The notes under the pieces: model-generated
The model's input: only the letters and a program-made list of their open reading frames with translations
The model's database searches: none
What the model was told of the DNA's origin: nothing
Shown here: positions 1 to 7,533 of the stretch, in pieces
Layout: the number at the start of each line of letters is the position of its first letter
Position numbering within the stretch: position 1 is the stretch's first letter
Assembly: GCA_002361615.1 (NCBI GenBank)
Contig: DETK01000033.1
Coordinates: forward strand, 146,451-210,450
Source of the DNA: Bacteroidales bacterium UBA3290
GTDB taxonomy: Bacteria > Bacteroidota > Bacteroidia > Bacteroidales > UBA932
Direction of reading: 5' to 3'
Length of the DNA stretch: 64,000 nucleotides
Position numbers and translations under genes: made by a program

Positions 1-510
1 GGTATGATCGTCATGGACGAGGACGACTGCATGGTGTCGGTCGCCAAGTTCTACCTCGAGTTTACCGTCGGTGAGTCGTGCGGCAAATGCACGCCCTGCC
101 GTATCGGCAACAAACGGATGCTCGAGATCCTGACCCGTATTACCGAAGGCAAGGGCGAAATGGCCGACCTGGACCAACTCCAGAACCTGGCCACGGTCAT
201 CAAGGACTCGGCACTCTGCGGTCTGGGCCAGACCTCTCCGAATCCCGTGCTCTCGACGCTTTCCAATTTCCGCGACGAGTATGTGGAGCACGTGCGAGCC
301 CACAAGTGCCGTGCGAAGAAGTGCAAGGCGCTGCTGACCTATACCATCGATCCGCTGCGCTGCAAGGGCTGCTCGGCCTGCGCCAAGTCCTGCCCTGCAC
401 AGGCCATCATGGGCGAGACCCGCAAACCGCATGTCATCAACCCGTATGTCTGTATCCGTTGCGGCATGTGCATCTCGCGCTGCCACTTCGGTGCCATCTC
501 CGTAATCTAG
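1..510 (+). CDS. hydB: NADH-binding subunit of bifurcating [FeFe] hydrogenase (HydB), C-terminal part
   Basis: The gene is cut by the window edge; only the last ~169 residues are present. HydB carries the FMN/NADH site of the trimeric cytoplasmic hydrogenase and passes electrons between NAD(H), ferredoxin and HydA. What is visible is the NuoF-type C-terminal [4Fe-4S] motif (ESCGKCTPCR) followed by a bacterial-ferredoxin tail with two CxxCxxCxxxC clusters (CKGCSACAKSC and CIRCGMCISRC). That tail distinguishes HydB from plain complex I NuoF. It ends 7 bp before hydA, with hydC following, so the order is hydB-hydA-hydC. The flavin and NADH domains lie outside the window and cannot be checked. 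Confidence 0.9.
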   Translation, partial: GMIVMDEDDCMVSVAKFYLEFTVGESCGKCTPCRIGNKRMLEILTRITEGKGEMADLDQLQNLATVIKDSALCGLGQTSPNPVLSTLSNFRDEYVEHVRAHKCRAKKCKALLTYTIDPLRCKGCSACAKSCPAQAIMGETRKPHVINPYVCIRCGMCISRCHFGAISVI

Positions 511-517
511 AAGCATC

Positions 518-2281
518 ATGGAAAAAAAGATCAAACTTACCATAGACAACCGTCCGGTGCGCGTGGCGCCCGGGACGACCATCCTCGATGCTGCGGAGTC
601 CGTCGGCATCGCCATCCCCACGCTGTGCCATATCGACCTCAAGGGCACCTGCGTGAAGAACAATCCCGCTTCCTGCCGTATCTGCGTCGTCGAGGTGGAA
701 GGCCGGCGCAACCTGGCTCCTTCCTGCGCAACGGTCTGCACCGAAGGAATGGTGGTCTACACCAACTCCGCCCGCGTGATCCGAGCCCGCAAGACCATCG
801 CCGAGCTCATGCTCTCCGACCACCCCAACGACTGCCTTACCTGCCCTAAATGCAGCGACTGCGAACTGCAGCGGCTTGTCATGCGGTTCAACATCCGCGA
901 AATGCCGTTTACGGGCGGCGAACAGTCCGCCCGCAAGAAGGAGATTACGGCTGCCATCACGCGCAACATGGACAAATGCATCCTCTGCCGCCGCTGCGAG
1001 AGCGTGTGCAACAATGTGCAGTCCGTCGGCGTGCTGGGTGCTGTGCGCCGTGGTTTCGACACCACCATCGCCCCGACCTTCGACCGGATGTTCAAGGATA
1101 CCGACTGCACCTATTGCGGCCAGTGCGTGGCCGTCTGTCCGACCGGCGCCCTGACCGAACGTGACAATACCGACCGCCTGATGGAAGACCTCTGCGATCC
1201 CAACAAGATCGTCATCGCCCAGCCGGCTCCGGCTGTCCGCGTCGCTCTCGGCGAAGAATTCGGGATGAAGCCCGGTTCCATCGTTACCGGCAAGCTGGTG
1301 ACCGCCCTGCGCTACCTGGGTTTCACCAAGGTGTTCGACACCGACTTCGCCGCCGACCTGACCATCATGGAAGAGGGTGCCGAGATCCTCAAGCGCCTGA
1401 AAGCCTTCCTTGCCGGTGACAAGAGCGTCAAGCTTCCGATCATGACGTCCTGCTGTCCTGCCTGGGTCAATTTCTTCGAGCACAACTATCCCGACCTGCT
1501 GGACTATCCGTCGTCGGCCAAGTCGCCGGCCCAGATGTTCGGCGCCATTGCCAAGACCTGGTGGTGCGAGCGGCGGAACATCAACCCCAAGAAGGTCGTG
1601 GTCGTCTCGATCATGCCCTGCCTGGCCAAGAAATATGAGTGCGAGCGGGAAGAATTCTGCCCGGACGGCCAGCCCGATGTGGACTATTCCATCTCCACCC
1701 GCGAGCTGGCACGGCTCATCAAGCGCGCCAATATCCGCTTCACCGATCTGCCAGACAGCGACTTCGATACCCCGATGGGTGAATCCTCCGGTGCCGGTGC
1801 CATCTTCGGCGCTACCGGCGGCGTGATGGAGGCAGCCCTGCGCACGGTTTACGAAGTCCATACCGGCAAGGAACTGCAGAAAATCGAATTCACCGAGGTC
1901 CGCGGTCTGGAAGGCATCCGCGAAGCGACCATCGACCTGAACGGCTTCCCGTTGAAGGTCTGCGTGGCCCATACCCTCAGCAATGCGCGGATCCTGATGG
2001 ACCGTCTGCGCAAGGGCGAACTCGACTATCACGTGGTCGAGGTGATGGCCTGCCCGGGCGGCTGCATCGGCGGCGCCGGCCAGCCGTACCACCACGGCCA
2101 TGTAGAGATCCTTCAGGCCCGTGCAGCGGCCATCTACCGGGAAGACGAAGGCAAGGCCATCCGCTTGAGCCACAAGAATCCCGACATCATCAAACTGTAC
2201 GAAGACTTCCTCGGCGAACCGCTGGGCGAGCGTTCCGAACAGCTGCTTCACACACATTACTTCAACAAACAGATCCAGTAG
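518..2281 (+). CDS. hydA: Catalytic subunit of NAD/ferredoxin-dependent [FeFe] hydrogenase (HydA)
   Basis: Reduces protons to H2 or oxidises H2 at the H-cluster, exchanging electrons with HydB and HydC. Length is 587 residues. In order: an N-terminal [2Fe-2S] domain (CRICVVEVEG region), a His-ligated cluster region (HPNDCLTCPKC), two [4Fe-4S] ferredoxin motifs (CILCRRC, CTYCGQC), then the H-cluster domain. All three signatures are canonical: L1 TSCCP with Cys312 (proton relay) and Cys313 (ligand), L2 MPCLAKK at about 366, and L3 MACPGGC with Cys512 and Cys516 followed by a GGAGQP turn. The C-terminal iron-hydrogenase small-subunit segment is present. The domain plan matches group A bifurcating HydA, which pairs with HydB and HydC as found here. 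No residue is missing, so it should be active. Confidence 0.96.
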   Translation: MEKKIKLTIDNRPVRVAPGTTILDAAESVGIAIPTLCHIDLKGTCVKNNPASCRICVVEVEGRRNLAPSCATVCTEGMVVYTNSARVIRARKTIAELMLSDHPNDCLTCPKCSDCELQRLVMRFNIREMPFTGGEQSARKKEITAAITRNMDKCILCRRCESVCNNVQSVGVLGAVRRGFDTTIAPTFDRMFKDTDCTYCGQCVAVCPTGALTERDNTDRLMEDLCDPNKIVIAQPAPAVRVALGEEFGMKPGSIVTGKLVTALRYLGFTKVFDTDFAADLTIMEEGAEILKRLKAFLAGDKSVKLPIMTSCCPAWVNFFEHNYPDLLDYPSSAKSPAQMFGAIAKTWWCERRNINPKKVVVVSIMPCLAKKYECEREEFCPDGQPDVDYSISTRELARLIKRANIRFTDLPDSDFDTPMGESSGAGAIFGATGGVMEAALRTVYEVHTGKELQKIEFTEVRGLEGIREATIDLNGFPLKVCVAHTLSNARILMDRLRKGELDYHVVEVMACPGGCIGGAGQPYHHGHVEILQARAAAIYREDEGKAIRLSHKNPDIIKLYEDFLGEPLGERSEQLLHTHYFNKQIQ

Positions 2282-2283
2282 TC

Positions 2284-2769
2284 ATGAGTGAGATGAAATT
2301 ATCCTGCGAGGCCGTCCGCCAGGTTGAGGAGGTCTGCGAAAAATTCCAAAACGATCCCGGGGAACTGATCGCCATCCTGCATGAATGCCAGTCGAAACTG
2401 GGATATCTGCCCGAACCGGTCCAGCGCATCGTCGCTTCCAAGCTCGGCATTCCCGCTTCGAAGGTTTACGGCGTGGTGACGTTCTATTCGTTCTTCACGA
2501 TGACGCCCAAGGGCAAATTCCCGATCTCGGTCTGCCTGGGTACGGCCTGCTACGTGCGTGGCGCCGACAAGCTGCTCGAGGAGTTCAAGCGTGTGCTCGG
2601 CATCGACGTCGGACAGACCACGCCCGACGGCAAGTTCTCGCTCGACTGCCTGCGCTGTGTGGGCGCCTGCGGTCTGGCCCCTGTGGCCACCATCGGCGAG
2701 AAGGTCTATGGCCGGCTCAATCCTGCCGACATCAAGAAGATTGTCGAAGAGTTCGAGAATCGGGAATAA
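2284..2769 (+). CDS. hydC: [2Fe-2S] thioredoxin-like subunit of bifurcating hydrogenase (HydC, NuoE-like)
   Basis: A 161-residue NuoE/24-kDa-type subunit that relays electrons between the HydB flavin and HydA. An N-terminal helical part is followed by a thioredoxin-like fold with the four expected [2Fe-2S] ligands Cys84, Cys89, Cys125 and Cys129 (CX4C and CX3C spacing). It starts 2 bp after the hydA stop. A strong hairpin terminator follows, so hydB-hydA-hydC is one transcription unit ending here. Length and motif agree with NuoE/HydC. Its place beside hydA argues for HydC rather than complex I NuoE. Confidence 0.94.
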   Translation: MSEMKLSCEAVRQVEEVCEKFQNDPGELIAILHECQSKLGYLPEPVQRIVASKLGIPASKVYGVVTFYSFFTMTPKGKFPISVCLGTACYVRGADKLLEEFKRVLGIDVGQTTPDGKFSLDCLRCVGACGLAPVATIGEKVYGRLNPADIKKIVEEFENRE

Positions 2770-2793
2770 CGGTATTCTCGTGCCATTACACCG

Positions 2794-2824
2794 GAAGCGG
2801 GCGGAATTTCCGCCCGCTTCTTTG
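2794..2824 (+). terminator. Rho-independent terminator after hydC
   Basis: An 11-bp GC-rich stem (GAAGCGGGCGG with CCGCCCGCTTC, loop AATTT) followed by TTTG. It lies 24 bp past the hydC stop and directly before a new promoter, so it separates the HydBAC operon from the sensory hydrogenase operon. Confidence 0.85.
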
Positions 2825-2831
2825 TTTCCGT

Positions 2832-2862
2832 TTTGATTATTGCCGTTTAGTTGGTATTTTTG
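2832..2862 (+). promoter_or_regulatory. Bacteroidota-type promoter for the sensory hydrogenase operon
   Basis: TTTG at 2832-2835, 19 bp, then TATTTTTG at 2855-2862. This matches the -33 TTTG / -7 TAnnTTTG consensus of the Bacteroidota primary sigma factor. The first gene starts at 2885, giving a leader of about 18 nt. Confidence 0.8.
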
Positions 2863-2884
2863 TACATTAAAATGTAATCCCGAT

Positions 2885-3172
2885 ATGATATTGAAAGTTT
2901 GTGTCGGCAGTTCCTGCCACTTGAAAGGTTCCTACGATGTCATCGAAGCCATGAAGGAAGTCATCAAGAAATGTGACGTGGAGGATCTGGTGGAATTACG
3001 GGCCAGTTTCTGCCTGGGCTGCTGCGCCCAGGGTGTCACCGTCAAGGCTGAAGGATTGTCCAACGCTGCGGTGGAGCATCTGGAGAATGGGGATGTGCTG
3101 CTGCACAATGTCAACAGCCAGAACGTGGAAGATATCTTCTTGAACCAGATTTACCCTTATATCAAGAAATAA
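2885..3172 (+). CDS. Small thioredoxin-like [2Fe-2S] ferredoxin
   Basis: A 95-residue protein with the NuoE-like [2Fe-2S] pattern Cys6, Cys11, Cys43, Cys47, plus an extra Cys46. It lacks the N-terminal helical domain of HydC, so it resembles a stand-alone thioredoxin-like ferredoxin. The start is taken at 2885. An upstream in-frame ATG at 2840 lies between the -33 and -7 promoter boxes and would not be transcribed. It is the first gene of the operon that continues 9 bp later with the PAS-containing hydrogenase. Electron transfer to or from that hydrogenase is inferred from position only. The fold assignment is fairly sure; the partner is not known. Confidence 0.82.
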   Translation: MILKVCVGSSCHLKGSYDVIEAMKEVIKKCDVEDLVELRASFCLGCCAQGVTVKAEGLSNAAVEHLENGDVLLHNVNSQNVEDIFLNQIYPYIKK

Positions 3173-3181
3173 CGCCCTCGC

Positions 3182-4891
3182 ATGTCTGAATACCTGCTCT
3201 CCCGGAACGTGCAGTGCGACGACTGCTTCAAGTGCCTTCATGAGTGCATGGTCAAGGCCATCGCCGTCAAGGACCGTGAAGCCCGTATCCTGGAAGACCG
3301 CTGCATCCTCTGCGGACATTGCACCATGGTCTGTCCCCAGAACGCCAAGGTCGTGGTCAGCGAGACCGAGAAGATCATGCAGCTGATCGCTTCCGGAAAA
3401 CGTGTGATCGCCAGTGTCGCGCCCTCTTTCGTCTCCAGTTTCGGCATTTCCAATTTTTCCACTTTCAAGCTTGCCCTTGCCCGGCTCGGCTTTTCCGACG
3501 CCGAGGAGACGGCCGTCGGTGCCGAAGCCGTGACCCGCAAGTACAAGGAGCTGCTGGAAGAGGGGACCTATCATAATTTCATCACCTCTGCCTGCCCGGC
3601 CGCCTGCCAGCTGATCCAGAAGTATTTTCCCAATGCACTGCAGTATCTGGCAAAAGTGGATTCGCCCATGATCGCGCACGCCAAGATCCTTCGGGAACAA
3701 TATCCCGGCGCCAAGATCGTCTTCATCGGCCCCTGCATCGCCAAGAAGAAGGAAGCCGAGGAGAGCGGCCTGCTTGCCGGCGTTCTGACTTTCACGGAGT
3801 TGCGCGACCTTTTCACGGAAAACGGAATCGTCCTGTCGGAAATCATGGATGTCCATCTGGAAGAAAGCGGACAGCATGCAAACTATGCCAAGACATATCC
3901 GGTCTCCCGCGGCATCATCAATTCCTTCCAGAAACGCCCCGAAGGCTATTCCTATCTGGCCATCGACGGAATCGACCGTTGTTTCAACGCGTTGGAGAAC
4001 ATCGAGCATCTCCATCACGTGTTCCTGGAGATGAATGTCTGCAACGACGGCTGCATCGGTGGCCCCTGCAGCATCAAGAAGGATGGCGGAACGTTACGGG
4101 CTGCCTGTGAGGTCTGGCAGTATGTCGACCACGAGAAAAAGAGATATCCCGTATCTCCGGATGCAGGAAAGACGCGCGTCATTCTGGATGCCGAATATCC
4201 GAGGCTTCGTACGAACGGTAGACCTGTCTCCAAACAGGAGATCGAGAATGTCCTCCACCGTATCGGAAAATACCGTCCCGAGGATGAGCGGAACTGCGGT
4301 TCCTGCGGCTATCATACCTGCCGGGAAAAGGCGTGGGCCGTCATCAACGGCTATGCCGACATCGACGTCTGTCTCCCGTATATGCGACAGCGCGCCGAGA
4401 CCATGTCCTACGAGATCATCCGGAACAGCCCGGAGGGGATCGTGGTCCTGACCAACGACCAGAAGATCCTTGAAATCAACAATAAGGCCGCGGAACTGCT
4501 GGGCATCGGCAATGTGGAGTTCAAGGGCCGGATGGCAGCGGAGTTCTTCGATCCCGGCGAATTCGTCCACGCGCTCAGGGAAGATGGAGACATCTTTGAA
4601 AGTGAGGTTTACATCGAAAAGACGGACAAGTATGTGAAGCTCACCGTGACCAAGATTCCGGACCAGCATGTCCTGTTCGGTATCATGAAGGACGTGACCA
4701 GCATCGTCAATTACAACCAGCAGCTGGACGAGGTCCGCCAGAAGACCATCCGTACGGCCGACGAGGTGATTACCAAACAGATGCGCGTCGCCCAGGAAAT
4801 CGCGTCCCTCCTGGGAGAGACGACCGCGGAAACCAAGGTGGCGCTGGTGAACCTGAAGAAGATTCTGGAAGAAGACAAGAAAGAGGAGTAA
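3182..4891 (+). CDS. hydS: Sensory-type [FeFe] hydrogenase with PAS domain (HydS-like, group C)
   Basis: Length 569 residues. Two N-terminal [4Fe-4S] motifs (CDDCFKCLHEC, CILCGHCTMVC) lead into an H-cluster domain with altered signatures: L1 is TSACP, where Ala137 replaces the proton-relay Cys and Cys138 is kept as ligand; L2 is GPCIAKK (Cys185); L3 has Cys287 and Cys291 in a CNDGCIGGPC context. A second Fe-S motif follows (CGSCGYHTC, from Cys372), then a PAS domain (about 405-505) and a helical tail. Loss of the relay Cys and gain of PAS are known for group C putative sensory hydrogenases such as Thermotoga HydS. A phosphatase gene 3 bp downstream supports a signalling role. H2 or redox sensing is inferred. 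Catalytic activity is expected to be low. Confidence 0.9.
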   Translation: MSEYLLSRNVQCDDCFKCLHECMVKAIAVKDREARILEDRCILCGHCTMVCPQNAKVVVSETEKIMQLIASGKRVIASVAPSFVSSFGISNFSTFKLALARLGFSDAEETAVGAEAVTRKYKELLEEGTYHNFITSACPAACQLIQKYFPNALQYLAKVDSPMIAHAKILREQYPGAKIVFIGPCIAKKKEAEESGLLAGVLTFTELRDLFTENGIVLSEIMDVHLEESGQHANYAKTYPVSRGIINSFQKRPEGYSYLAIDGIDRCFNALENIEHLHHVFLEMNVCNDGCIGGPCSIKKDGGTLRAACEVWQYVDHEKKRYPVSPDAGKTRVILDAEYPRLRTNGRPVSKQEIENVLHRIGKYRPEDERNCGSCGYHTCREKAWAVINGYADIDVCLPYMRQRAETMSYEIIRNSPEGIVVLTNDQKILEINNKAAELLGIGNVEFKGRMAAEFFDPGEFVHALREDGDIFESEVYIEKTDKYVKLTVTKIPDQHVLFGIMKDVTSIVNYNQQLDEVRQKTIRTADEVITKQMRVAQEIASLLGETTAETKVALVNLKKILEEDKKEE

Positions 4892-4894
4892 CGG

Positions 4895-6055
4895 ATGGAT
4901 CTTTGTCTTGAATACGGCTGCTCGTCGCTCAACAAATACGGAGAAGAGTTGTGCGGAGACCAGGTGGAACTCTGCCGGAACGGTGACTGGACGACCCTCG
5001 TCCTGGCGGATGGGCTTGGCAGCGGGGTGAAGGCGAGTATCCTTTCGACCCTCACCTCGAAGATTCTCTGCCGGATGATTTCCAATGACATCGATCTGAT
5101 CGACTGCATTGAAACGATGATCCAGACCCTTCCGGTGTGTAAGGTACGCGGGCTCGCATACTCCACATTCTCCGTCATCCATATGAACAACCGCGGAGAG
5201 GGGAGCCTGATCGAATTCGACAATCCCCAGGCCATTCTCTACCATGACGGCCACTGCATGGACTTCGAGCGGACCGAGATGGAAATAGGCGGTAAAAGGG
5301 TTTACCGGAGTACGCTCGCCCTGCAGGAAAATGATATCGTTATCGTCATGTCCGACGGGACCGTCCATGCCGGCGTGGGCAAGATTCTCAATTTCGGCTG
5401 GACGAGGGCGCAGATCATGGCGCACCTCGACCGGACCGTCCGACCCGATATGTCGGCCCGCGCCGTGTCCTGCCTGCTGGCGTCAGCCTGCAACGACCTG
5501 TATCTCGACAAGCCGGGCGACGATACGACGGTGGCCGCGATCCGGGTACGGAAGCCTGTTGCGGTAAGCCTGATGGTCGGGCCGCCCGTCGACAGGGAGA
5601 GCGACGGTTATTACGTGTCGGCCTTCCTCTCCAAGCCTGGCCGGAAAGTCGTCTGTGGTGGCACGACGGCCATGATCGTTGCCAGACATCTGGGAAAGAC
5701 CCTCGAGACCAGCTTCGATTTTCCCGACAAGGATGTGCCTCCCATCGGTTTCATCGAGGGGATCGACCTGGTGACGGAAGGCGTCCTGACCATGCGGCGC
5801 CTTTTGGACATGTCAACTAAGTACCTTTCCGTCAGCGACCTGACTCCCAAGACCTTCCATCGCAAGGACGGTGCCTCCCTGCTGGCTGAAATCCTTTTCG
5901 AAGAGGCTACCGACATCACTTTCTACGTGGGGCAGAGCGTCAACAAGGCCCATCAGGGGCTTGAGATCGACACGACGCTCAAACTCAAGCTGGTGGAGCA
6001 TCTGGCTACCAATCTTCGCGCCATGGGAAAGAACGTCAAGATTTATTACGATTAA
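4895..6055 (+). CDS. PP2C/SpoIIE-type serine phosphatase with an unassigned C-terminal domain
   Basis: A 386-residue soluble protein. Residues 1-220 look like a SpoIIE/PP2C phosphatase: the metal-binding Asp39-Gly40 in LVLADGLGSG, a VMSDGT strand near 150 and GDDTT near 208. Residues ~225-386 form a separate domain I cannot assign, with a VCGGTTAMIVARHLG stretch that looks like a nucleotide- or ligand-binding loop. No membrane segment is seen. It follows the PAS-containing hydrogenase by 3 bp and precedes the group B hydrogenase by 11 bp. SpoIIE-type phosphatases act on phosphoserine of STAS anti-sigma antagonists or similar proteins. No such partner or kinase is in the window, so the target is open. 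Confidence 0.82.
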   Translation: MDLCLEYGCSSLNKYGEELCGDQVELCRNGDWTTLVLADGLGSGVKASILSTLTSKILCRMISNDIDLIDCIETMIQTLPVCKVRGLAYSTFSVIHMNNRGEGSLIEFDNPQAILYHDGHCMDFERTEMEIGGKRVYRSTLALQENDIVIVMSDGTVHAGVGKILNFGWTRAQIMAHLDRTVRPDMSARAVSCLLASACNDLYLDKPGDDTTVAAIRVRKPVAVSLMVGPPVDRESDGYYVSAFLSKPGRKVVCGGTTAMIVARHLGKTLETSFDFPDKDVPPIGFIEGIDLVTEGVLTMRRLLDMSTKYLSVSDLTPKTFHRKDGASLLAEILFEEATDITFYVGQSVNKAHQGLEIDTTLKLKLVEHLATNLRAMGKNVKIYYD

Positions 6056-6066
6056 TCCATCTTACA

Positions 6067-7533
6067 ATGAGCGTAAGCAACAAAATATTCGATACCAACG
6101 TACAACTGGTCAAATATAAGGTACTCAAAGAAGTGATCAAGCATGCCTTCGCCGGCGACCTTGCCTCCTCGCAGATCTCCATCGCCAAACAGATCGCTGC
6201 CGGAAACAAGGAAAGCATGCACTGCTGCATCTACAAGGAGAGAGCTATTTCCGAAGAAAGAGTGTTTATGGCCATGGGAGGCGACCGGAGCAATCCCAAT
6301 CCCATCGCGGTGATCGACATCGCCTGTGACGAGTGCCCGATCGACGGGATGCTGGTCACATCCGCCTGCCGGGGCTGCCTGATGCATGCCTGCAAGGACG
6401 TATGTCCGCGGGATGCGATCTCCATCGTCGACAAACATGCGGTGATCGACAAGTCCAAGTGCATCGAATGCGGCAAATGCAGCCAGGTATGTCCCTATGA
6501 GGCGATCATCACGCGTCACCGTCCCTGCATCAAGAGCTGCAAGGTCAAAGCCATCTCCATGGACGAGGACAGAAAGGCCATGATCGATTACGGAAAGTGC
6601 ATCGCCTGCGGTGCCTGCGTCTATCGCTGCCCTTTCGGCGCCATTACCGACAAGTCTTTCGTGACGGACATCATCGATATGCTCAAGCAGTCGGAGGAAG
6701 GCCGGAAATACCGCGTCTATGCGGTGATTGCCCCGGCCATCGTGAGCCAGTTCCATTTCGGCCGGGTAAGCCAGGTCGTCACGGCCATCAAGAAAATCGG
6801 TTTCCACCAGGTCGTGGAGGCCGCTCTCGGCGCTGACATCACCCTCTATCACGAAGTCAACGAGTGGAAGGAGAAAAGGATGCTGACGACGTCCTGCTGC
6901 CCGTCGTTCGTAGCTTTCATCGAGAAGAACTTCCCGGAATTGGTCCAGTATGTATCATCATCGGTTTCCCCGATGGTCGAGGCAGCCCGTCTGATCAAGC
7001 ATTCAGACCCGACGGCAAAGGTGGTTTTCATCGGCCCGTGCAGCTCGAAGAAGATGGAGTTCAGGCTTCCCAAGACGGGCGGCGCCATCGATTCCGTCCT
7101 TTCATTCGAGGAGTTGCAGGCCTTTTTCGACGCTTTGGATATCGACACTACTTCGCTGGAAGACAGTAGTTTGGATAACGCCTCCTTCTATGGCCGCATC
7201 TTTGCCAAGTCGGGTGGCGTGGCTCGTGGAGTCGCGGATGTTGCGGCCTCTTATGGTGTCGAGGGCGTCGAGCCTGTGGTTATGAGCGGTATCGACGAAT
7301 GCCGGGTCAACCTGATGAAGCTGAAACTGGGCAAGGCAACGGCCAACTTCTTCGAGGGCATGGCCTGCGACGGAGGTTGCATCAACGGCGCTTTATGCCT
7401 CACCCACAGTTCGAAGAATGTGGCCGACGTGGAGGGTTATGGCAATGAAGCCAAGGAAAAGACCATTGAGAATTCGGTCAAACTCTACAAACTGACCCTT
7501 CCGCTCAAGTCCGGCGCAAGGAACCAGGAATGA
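6067..7533 (+). CDS. Group B-type [FeFe] hydrogenase, ferredoxin-linked
   Basis: Length 488 residues. An N-terminal region of ~80 residues of unclear fold precedes several ferredoxin-type Cys motifs (CRGCLMHACKDVC, CIECGKCSQVC, CIACGACVYRC, plus an extra CIKSC). The H-cluster domain is intact: L1 TSCCP with Cys277 and Cys278, L2 GPCSSKK (Cys325), L3 MACDGGC (Cys434, Cys438). The relay Cys is kept, unlike the upstream sensory paralogue, so this one should be catalytic. The GPC-type L2 and the lack of a [2Fe-2S] N-terminus fit group B monomeric enzymes, which are thought to use ferredoxin. It is last in the promoter-2832 operon. Its 3' end overlaps the convergent hydF by 29 bp. Confidence 0.9.
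   Translation: MSVSNKIFDTNVQLVKYKVLKEVIKHAFAGDLASSQISIAKQIAAGNKESMHCCIYKERAISEERVFMAMGGDRSNPNPIAVIDIACDECPIDGMLVTSACRGCLMHACKDVCPRDAISIVDKHAVIDKSKCIECGKCSQVCPYEAIITRHRPCIKSCKVKAISMDEDRKAMIDYGKCIACGACVYRCPFGAITDKSFVTDIIDMLKQSEEGRKYRVYAVIAPAIVSQFHFGRVSQVVTAIKKIGFHQVVEAALGADITLYHEVNEWKEKRMLTTSCCPSFVAFIEKNFPELVQYVSSSVSPMVEAARLIKHSDPTAKVVFIGPCSSKKMEFRLPKTGGAIDSVLSFEELQAFFDALDIDTTSLEDSSLDNASFYGRIFAKSGGVARGVADVAASYGVEGVEPVVMSGIDECRVNLMKLKLGKATANFFEGMACDGGCINGALCLTHSSKNVADVEGYGNEAKEKTIENSVKLYKLTLPLKSGARNQE

Noticed and set aside
2840..2884. A longer N-terminus (15 more codons) for the small [2Fe-2S] protein
   Set aside because: The ATG at 2840 lies inside the promoter, between the -33 and -7 boxes.
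2885..3172. Second copy of HydC
   Set aside because: It shares the cysteine plan but lacks the N-terminal helical domain and belongs to a separate transcription unit, so it is listed as a distinct ferredoxin.
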